Shown one piece after another: positions 58,714 to 64,000 of a stretch of 64,000 bases of DNA; the stretch's first letter is position 1, and every line of letters starts with the position of its first letter. The DNA is from Bacteroidetes bacterium UBA4416 (lineage in GTDB: Bacteria > Bacteroidota > Bacteroidia > B-17B0 > Aurantibacillaceae), in the NCBI GenBank assembly GCA_002390745.1, contig DGQK01000001.1:151350-215349 (forward strand). Direction: 5' to 3'. The position numbers were made by a program, and so were the translations under genes. A model generated the notes under the pieces. The model saw nothing but the letters and a program-made list of their open reading frames with translations, did no database searches and had not been told where the DNA came from.

Positions 58714-61110
58714 CTATTTATGACCTAAACTGAGCTTCATCTTTTTAGGCTCACCCGAATAGTTGAGCTTCAGGCCCTTTGCATCTTCCGCAGCCAGGCC
58801 CGAAGCTTTGGGCACATAGTTTTTCCCGCGTTTTTTCAGATTATTCCAGGGAATCACCAGGTTGATGCTGGACTGCGACTTGAAATTGTAGGTGCCGCTT
58901 ACAAAGAGGTTCAGGACATTGGAAGCTATCTCCAGCTCTTCGATCCTCATTTCGTAGCCTTTGATGTGGAAACGCTCATTGATTTCCGAGAAAGTAATGT
59001 CGTTGAAATCACGGTTGTGGAAAATAAAATTCGACACGTTCTGCAGAGGCTCGTATTCCAGCAAATGCCCTTCCTTTAGCTTCAGGTCTACATCACCAAG
59101 CATGGTATAAGGTACGATTTCCATTTTTTCATCAAGCTCGGCATTGAACACAGCATTCAGCGAAATGGTTCCTTTCAGCTGTTTCGACTGAATCGCCTGC
59201 TGTCCGAAATTTTCAAATTGCTCGAACAAGGTCGTCACGTTAATATTATCCGCGCTGATGCCCGCCCTGATTTCCTGCAGGTTGCGGATAGTGCCGCTTA
59301 CCTTAAGCTTTCCGCCGCATGTGTTCATGCTCACAGATTTCAGGTTCAGCAGATCGTTCTTATAGGCCAGGTTCATCGCCACATCTTCTGCCACGACTTT
59401 CCGGATAAGCATTTTTTTTGCCCTGAGCGACACGTTGAAATCGAATACGCTTTGGTCATTGAGCTGCTTCACGGCCTGCGACGGTGCTTTGGCGGATTCT
59501 TTGGCTTTCTTCGCTGTAGCCTCGCTCTTCGGACTGCTTTTCATAAAGGGATTCAGGTCGAAGTTGTTGGTATAGGCTTCGAGGTCGATGTTAAGGTTAT
59601 CTCCTAAGCCAAGTACATAAGGCGTAAACTGTTCGACTTTTCCTTTGAGAGAAACTTCGCCACCGATGGTTTTTAGAACAAGATTGCTGAAGAGAAGGCT
59701 CGTATTGGTAACTAGCGCCTTTCCGTTGACAGTGAAGACGGACGGCTTGTTCTTTTGCTTGTAGCTGAAATTCCTAAAGCTGAGGTTTGCCTTAAGCTTC
59801 ATGTCGCTGCTAAGAAACTCCTGCCTGTTGATCTTCGAAGCCGGGCCCGAATAACTCAGGCGAACCGTGCAATGGCCTTTGAGGTCGAATTCCTGCGATG
59901 CCTTCAGCTTTACCTTCTGCGCATCGATGCTCAGGGCGGCATTGATGGCGATCTGCGGTTCTGTAAAGTTTGTGACCCTGACAGACGCGGTAAACGGAAC
60001 ATCGTAAATATTCCCCCTCACCTGCGAGAACTTTACGATGGCCTGCTCCTCATTGCCCTTGTCCATCGCCGAGTCCAGGCTCAGGATCAGTCCTTTGAAA
60101 GACACATCCTCATAAGTGACCTTACTGTTACCGATCGTCACCGTATTATGCTCGCTCTTCACTTTCAGCACAATCACCGGATCCTGTTTTTTACCCAGTG
60201 AGGTATGTAACAGGAAATCGGCCGCCAATGGCCTGGAGATCGAATAATTGGAAAGCAATTTTCGGATCCTGTGATTGACAAGCCTGGCTGCATTCTGATA
60301 GGGGACCGCGCTGGCCGAGATCTTCAGGAGCAGGCTTTTTTCTTCTCCCAGATTAACGAATACATTTGCCGGATACTTTACTCCCTCTATCTCTACAAAG
60401 GATGGCTCGCGGATAAAACAGGTTTTATTGACCGTAAACAAAGAGCCCTCAAGGTCTAGCCTGACTGAAGTCTTAGCCAAAAAGGCACCTTTCTCCGGCT
60501 TGAAGAGCAACTCTCCGACCTCTGCATCTCCTTTAAGCGTAAAGTCAAACCCTTCGGAATGCCTGTCCAGTTTGATGACCTCGTCGCGGAAGTTAATAGC
60601 CATGTGCTGCCCCCTTCCTTCATGCCGAAAGTCGAACTGAGTATGGCTGATGCTCACTTTCTGAATATTGAAATCAAGCGCCGGAGCGCCTTTGGCGGCT
60701 GCGGAGTCTTTTCTCTGAAATTCGAAGTTTTTAGTGCCGTCTTCATTTGTCACCAGGTTAATGCTTGCCGTTTGTATCGCCACCGCATTGATCTCAAACT
60801 CTTTTTTCAACAGCTTGCGCAGGTTAAAGGATATTTTCACTTTCTCTGCTTTCAACAAAGGCTCAGGGGCCGGATGCAGTTTGCTGTCAAGCACAACGCC
60901 ATCGAGCGACACAGAGGCGCGTGGAAAATTTGAAAAAATGGTGACGTCGACTTCCCGGATACTGAGCGAAAGATCGAAATTATCATTTAGGTTTTCGATC
61001 AGCGCTTCAGTGATCTCCTTTTTGTAAAAATGTGTGACGATAAAAAGCGCACAGGGGATCAGAAGGATAATAACAAGAATAACGAGCAGGCACCTTTTGA
61101 ATAGTTTCAT
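58714..61110 (-). CDS. AsmA-family protein
   Basis: 798 residues. One N-terminal membrane anchor (LLVILVIILLIPCALFIV) is followed by the AsmA chain: LSIREVDVTIFSNFPRASVS, VAIQTASINLVTNEDGTKNF and long beta-rich, Leu/Val-rich stretches. The C-terminal part repeats such strands up to LNYSGEPKKMKLSLG. AsmA-like proteins form long hydrophobic grooves between the membranes and are linked to lipid transport and outer-membrane assembly. It starts 12 bases after the universal stress protein stop on the same strand. Confidence 0.9.
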   Translation of the reverse strand: MKLFKRCLLVILVIILLIPCALFIVTHFYKKEITEALIENLNDNFDLSLSIREVDVTIFSNFPRASVSLDGVVLDSKLHPAPEPLLKAEKVKISFNLRKLLKKEFEINAVAIQTASINLVTNEDGTKNFEFQRKDSAAAKGAPALDFNIQKVSISHTQFDFRHEGRGQHMAINFRDEVIKLDRHSEGFDFTLKGDAEVGELLFKPEKGAFLAKTSVRLDLEGSLFTVNKTCFIREPSFVEIEGVKYPANVFVNLGEEKSLLLKISASAVPYQNAARLVNHRIRKLLSNYSISRPLAADFLLHTSLGKKQDPVIVLKVKSEHNTVTIGNSKVTYEDVSFKGLILSLDSAMDKGNEEQAIVKFSQVRGNIYDVPFTASVRVTNFTEPQIAINAALSIDAQKVKLKASQEFDLKGHCTVRLSYSGPASKINRQEFLSSDMKLKANLSFRNFSYKQKNKPSVFTVNGKALVTNTSLLFSNLVLKTIGGEVSLKGKVEQFTPYVLGLGDNLNIDLEAYTNNFDLNPFMKSSPKSEATAKKAKESAKAPSQAVKQLNDQSVFDFNVSLRAKKMLIRKVVAEDVAMNLAYKNDLLNLKSVSMNTCGGKLKVSGTIRNLQEIRAGISADNINVTTLFEQFENFGQQAIQSKQLKGTISLNAVFNAELDEKMEIVPYTMLGDVDLKLKEGHLLEYEPLQNVSNFIFHNRDFNDITFSEINERFHIKGYEMRIEELEIASNVLNLFVSGTYNFKSQSSINLVIPWNNLKKRGKNYVPKASGLAAEDAKGLKLNYSGEPKKMKLSLGHK

Positions 61111-61122
61111 TACAGAATGACC

Positions 61123-61947
61123 TTAGTGGATGCCGCTGCTGAGGCTTTCACGTTTCATCGGATTGATGGATAACACCGGAATATTGCTGAGGTCGACGAG
61201 CTTTTGGGAAACATTGCCCACAAAAAGCTCCCCGATGCTGAGGTCTTTTTTGTTCATCTGCACGATGAGGTCGCAATCGTTTTTATTGGCATAGTCTACA
61301 ATGGCCTCCACCATGTTGTTACTCGGGATGGATTTATTGGTGCAGTTGACGCCTTTTTCCTTGATGAATTTTTTGATCTGCTGCAGATACGGCAGGATCT
61401 CGTCTTCATATTTATGATCGCTGGGGCTGAACACGCACACGATCCGGATATCGGCATTGTAATATTTGGCAAGCTGAACCACGATTGGCACTTTTTCGCG
61501 GCTTTCCGGTGTATTATCAAATGGGAGGACGATATTTTTGCAGGTCGGCTTGTTTTCCATCGAGCGGATGGTAATCACCGGGCAGGGGGCATTGCGGATG
61601 AATTTACTGGCCGTATTGGCCCCAAGGAAGCTTCTGAATTTTACCTGGGTATCGAGGCCGATGATGATGAGGGCCGCATTCAGCTCCTCCGCTTTTTTAT
61701 CCGTCAGCTCATACACATCCCCCTTTAGGTTCAGCGTTTCCACAGACATCCCACTCTCCCGGCGCGTTTGCTCAGCCAGCTTTTCCAGGTCTTCTTTATG
61801 CTCACCCTCTACTTTCGTGGAAACGTGCATCAGGATGATCTTCGAATTGGTAAACCTGGCAAGGTTGTATGACTGTTTTACCGCTACCAGCGACTGTTTA
61901 GAAAAGTCAACGGGAATAAGAATCGAGTGATTTTCTTTGATGAGCAT
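61123..61947 (-). CDS. tandem universal stress protein
   Basis: 274 residues made of two UspA domains. Domain 1 begins HSILIPVDFSKQSLVAVKQS with ILMHVS and an ATP-loop-like GANTASKFIRNAPCPVITI. Domain 2 begins NIVLPFDNTPESREKVPIVV with VCVFSP and VGNVSQKLVDLSNIPVLSI. The ATP-binding G-2x-G-9x-G pattern is only partly kept, so nucleotide binding is uncertain. It has a -7 element 17 bases upstream and is followed by the AsmA-like gene. Confidence 0.9.
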   Translation of the reverse strand: MLIKENHSILIPVDFSKQSLVAVKQSYNLARFTNSKIILMHVSTKVEGEHKEDLEKLAEQTRRESGMSVETLNLKGDVYELTDKKAEELNAALIIIGLDTQVKFRSFLGANTASKFIRNAPCPVITIRSMENKPTCKNIVLPFDNTPESREKVPIVVQLAKYYNADIRIVCVFSPSDHKYEDEILPYLQQIKKFIKEKGVNCTNKSIPSNNMVEAIVDYANKNDCDLIVQMNKKDLSIGELFVGNVSQKLVDLSNIPVLSINPMKRESLSSGIH

Positions 61948-61963
61948 AGCGAATGGATTTTAT

Positions 61964-61971
61964 CAAAAATA
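61964..61971 (-). promoter_or_regulatory. -7 element for the universal stress protein gene
   Basis: On the minus strand TATTTTTG, an exact TAnnTTTG match, 17 bases before the ATG at 61947. Confidence 0.5.
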
Positions 61972-62062
61972 GCGAAAAATCGATAAACCCCATGGATTAA
62001 ACGACCAAAAAAGTGCCAAAAAACCGTAAAAACAGGCTTCCTAAAAATTAAAAACCGGTGAA

Positions 62063-62848
62063 TCACCTTACCTGCAGCGAATCGCTGTATACCTTGTAAT
62101 ACCGGTCGTTTTTCCAGTATACGGTCTTCAGCAATGGATCCGGAAAGGGTTTTTCGATGGTATTGAAGCTTTGCGCCTCGTATTCCTTTAAAACAAAATT
62201 TTCATAATAAAACACATTGCCGTTGATGATCGCAAATTCTTTCAGATTTTTGATGGGAATAGTTTTATAAAAAGTCCCGTAAATGTCGAATACGAGGATC
62301 CCTTCCTTCGGGCAGTTGAGGTAAAGGTAATTGCCCGACTCCCGCATGTAATTGGGCTGAATATCGAGATCGAGGATGCGTTTGAGGTTGCCCGTTTTCA
62401 CCAGCGGCCTGAGCTCGCCATCAAAGCGCAGCAGCTCATTGTTCTGCTTATCATAGAGCCAGAAGCTGTTGTTGATTGAGGAACACACCAGGGAGGCCTG
62501 CTCGTAGCCGGCCTTCTCGAGGGAAATAACTTCTGCTGCCGGGCTCAGCTGGTTGTCGAGAAACAACACCTGCTGAAAATCCCTGTAATACACCAGGATC
62601 TTCAAGGGATTGGAAACGTCAACATCTTCTATGCTGCCGTAGCGTTTATTGCTGAAGGTCTTCAGGAATACTCCCAGGGGGTTGTATTTTTTGATCTCAT
62701 CGCCCCGTATCACATAGATATTGCCAAGGGCATCCACAAGCGCTTTACTTCCCTGGTCGGTAAAGCGGACCGTAACAGGCTCCGTCACCTGCGCCCGAAG
62801 CGCTGTGCACAGGGCCAGGAAAAAGACTATGGTCAATTTAAAGGGCAT
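62063..62848 (-). CDS. exported protein with propeller-like repeats
   Basis: 261 residues from the ATG at 62848, which starts a signal peptide (FKLTIVFFLALCTALRAQ); an upstream ATG at 62872 is also possible. The mature chain shows repeated strand pairs of the kind ALVDALGNIYVIRGDEIKKY, LVYYRDFQQVLFLDN and FWLYDKQNNELLRFDG, as in NHL/six-bladed beta-propellers. The Bacteroidota have many such exported propellers. Function unknown; it is not linked to a recognised partner. Confidence 0.8.
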   Translation of the reverse strand: MPFKLTIVFFLALCTALRAQVTEPVTVRFTDQGSKALVDALGNIYVIRGDEIKKYNPLGVFLKTFSNKRYGSIEDVDVSNPLKILVYYRDFQQVLFLDNQLSPAAEVISLEKAGYEQASLVCSSINNSFWLYDKQNNELLRFDGELRPLVKTGNLKRILDLDIQPNYMRESGNYLYLNCPKEGILVFDIYGTFYKTIPIKNLKEFAIINGNVFYYENFVLKEYEAQSFNTIEKPFPDPLLKTVYWKNDRYYKVYSDSLQVR

Positions 62849-62874
62849 AAGCTTCCTGATAAAGATACACAAAT

Positions 62875-62907
62875 AAAAGTCCCGCCACAGGGGTGTAACG
62901 GGACTTT
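62875..62907 (-). terminator. terminator of the PfkB-type kinase gene
   Basis: Stem AAAGTCCCG / CGGGACTTT with a 14-base loop; T-rich tail on the minus strand. It also overlaps the region before the 62848 start. Confidence 0.75.
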
Positions 62908-62930
62908 AAAAAAATTGTTGCTCACATGGA

Positions 62931-63854
62931 TTATACCAGGGAAATATCGAACTGTACCAGGTCGATGAATTCCTGGATGCGCTCCTGTACATCTTTGTCA
63001 GACAGGTTAATGAGGCGCTCCGTACCGAATTTCTCAACGGTGAAGCTGGCCATTGCCGAGCCGAAGATGATGGCGCGCTTCATATTCTCGAAACTGATAT
63101 CCTGTGTTTTGGCCAGGTAACCGATAAAGCCACCGGCGAAGCTGTCGCCTGCACCTGTAGGATCGAATACATCCTCGAGCGGCAGGGCCGGCGCGAAGAA
63201 TACCTCTTCTTTATTGAACAATAACGCGCCATGCTCACCTTTTTTGATGACAAGCACCTTAGGTCCCATGGTCAGGATCTTCTGCGCTGCTTTCACCAGT
63301 GAATATTCGCCGGAAAGCTGGCGTGCTTCGGAATCGTTGATGGTTAATACATCGATCTGGGCCAGGGTATTCATCAGCTCATCCATGGCAATGTCCATCC
63401 AGAAATTCATGGTATCCAGCACAATGAGCTTCGGGCGCCTGGTAAGCTGGTTCAATACTTTCTGCTGCACCAGCGGCATGAGGTTGCCGAGCATCAGGAA
63501 ATCCACTTCCTTATAGTTTTCAGGCACTACCGGATCAAAGGCTTCCAGCACATTTAGCTGTGTATCCAGCGTATCACGGGAGTTCATGTCGTTATGGTAG
63601 CGCCCGCTCCAGAAAAAGGATTTCTCGCCTTCTTTTACCTGAAGCCCTGCGAGGTCTACTCCCTTGGAAGTCAGTGTATTTAAAAAGTCTTTGGGAAAAT
63701 CATCGCCTACAACAGATACCAGGCTGATGTTTCTGTGAAAGTAAGAGGCTGCCAGGGCAATATAGCTTGCCGCGCCGCCGACGATTTTATCTGTTTTCCC
63801 GAAAGGTGTTTCTATAGCATCAAAAGCGACAGTACCTACTACTAAAAGACTCAT
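62931..63854 (-). CDS. PfkB-family carbohydrate/nucleoside kinase
   Basis: 307 residues with the two PfkB signatures: an N-terminal GGAASYIALAASYFHRNIS, VSVVGDDFPKDF, and the C-terminal catalytic loop VFDPTGAGDSFAGGFIG (Asp base in GAGDS). TINDSEARQLSG is also seen. The family phosphorylates sugars or nucleosides (ribokinase, adenosine kinase and relatives); the substrate is not evident. It diverges from tRNA-Asn at the right edge. Confidence 0.93.
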   Translation of the reverse strand: MSLLVVGTVAFDAIETPFGKTDKIVGGAASYIALAASYFHRNISLVSVVGDDFPKDFLNTLTSKGVDLAGLQVKEGEKSFFWSGRYHNDMNSRDTLDTQLNVLEAFDPVVPENYKEVDFLMLGNLMPLVQQKVLNQLTRRPKLIVLDTMNFWMDIAMDELMNTLAQIDVLTINDSEARQLSGEYSLVKAAQKILTMGPKVLVIKKGEHGALLFNKEEVFFAPALPLEDVFDPTGAGDSFAGGFIGYLAKTQDISFENMKRAIIFGSAMASFTVEKFGTERLINLSDKDVQERIQEFIDLVQFDISLV

Positions 63855-63888
63855 AATTATGGAGATTAAAAAAATTTTGACAAATATA

Positions 63889-63919
63889 TTGTTTATTTAT
63901 AAAATAGGTATTAAATTTG
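63889..63919 (+). promoter_or_regulatory. promoter of tRNA-Asn
   Basis: -33 TTG (63889-63891), a 20-base AT-rich spacer, and an exact -7 TAAATTTG (63912-63919). The tRNA begins 32 bases downstream. Confidence 0.7.
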
Positions 63920-63950
63920 CACTCCTTAATAAGGAAAATAACCAGTGCAT

Positions 63951-64000
63951 TCCTTCTTAGCTCAGCTGGTTAGAGCACATGACTGTTAATCATGGGGTCC
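63951..64000 (+). tRNA. tRNA-Asn (GTT), cut by the window edge
   Basis: Starts with acceptor strand TCCTTCT, then TA, the D-arm GCTCAGCTGGTTAGAGC, and the anticodon arm CATGA-CTGTTAA-TCATG, whose loop gives anticodon GTT. The window ends in the variable region, so the T-arm and 3' acceptor strand are outside. Confidence 0.9.

Overview
The window looks like chromosomal DNA of a member of the Bacteroidota, plausibly a Chitinophagales/Cytophagales-type soil or freshwater bacterium. Supporting signs: a type IX secretion (T9SS) C-terminal tail (11422-12735), repeated -7 promoter elements of the Bacteroidota type TAnnTTTG close to start codons, few Shine-Dalgarno sites, several GTG/TTG starts, DUF4476 and YwqK families, and a flexirubin-type ketosynthase block. 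Base composition is roughly 45-50 % GC by eye. No rRNA, CRISPR array, insertion sequence or prophage was seen. One tRNA (Asn) is cut by the right edge, and a phenylacetate-pathway gene (paaZ) is cut by the left edge.

Layout. 1-13,800: paaZ and a secreted protein on the minus strand, then a long plus-strand run of small soluble and exported proteins: MBL-fold hydrolase, NTF2-like protein, a stand-alone HflX N-domain, transglutaminase-like protein, lipoprotein, two Crp/Fnr regulators, PP2C-like phosphatase, sirtuin, quinone reductase, T9SS-exported serine hydrolase and DUF4476 protein. 13,800-20,500: minus-strand aspS - TauE/SafE - mltG - half-helicase operon, then a Tat-type superoxide dismutase with a biotin carrier protein. 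20,700-31,600: peptide-binding lipoprotein, DnaJ-like membrane protein, hydrolase, acetyltransferase, receiver-like protein, DAHP synthase/chorismate mutase, a 50-residue Cys-rich protein, and a divergent glycosyltransferase group. 31,600-35,800: ECF sigma factor - small protein - ClpP paralogue, an alarmone-hydrolase-like protein, and small lipoproteins beside a probable gene remnant. 35,900-41,150: polysaccharide deacetylase plus four ketosynthase-like genes and an acyl carrier protein, resembling a reduced flexirubin locus. 41,200-46,200: rpmF operon, fbp, a SpoIIE-type phosphatase, and a decayed second copy of the fbp 3' end.

46,200-57,500 is the most unusual part. A 2028-residue Sec-exported SpvB/FG-GAP/RHS protein, with an architecture like a fused TcB-TcC toxin cocoon and an unrecognised C-terminal tip, is preceded by five short genes of two paralogous families (types A and B) in the order B-A-A-B-A. 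Large perfect or near-perfect palindromes lie in three of the junctions. Directly upstream on the same strand is a NarL-type two-component system with a membrane protein and a small hypothetical protein. I infer that this is one toxin-like locus with duplicated small beta-rich partners.

57,700-64,000: YwqK repeat protein, carboxypeptidase-regulatory-like protein, AsmA-like protein, tandem universal stress protein, a predicted propeller protein, a PfkB kinase and tRNA-Asn.
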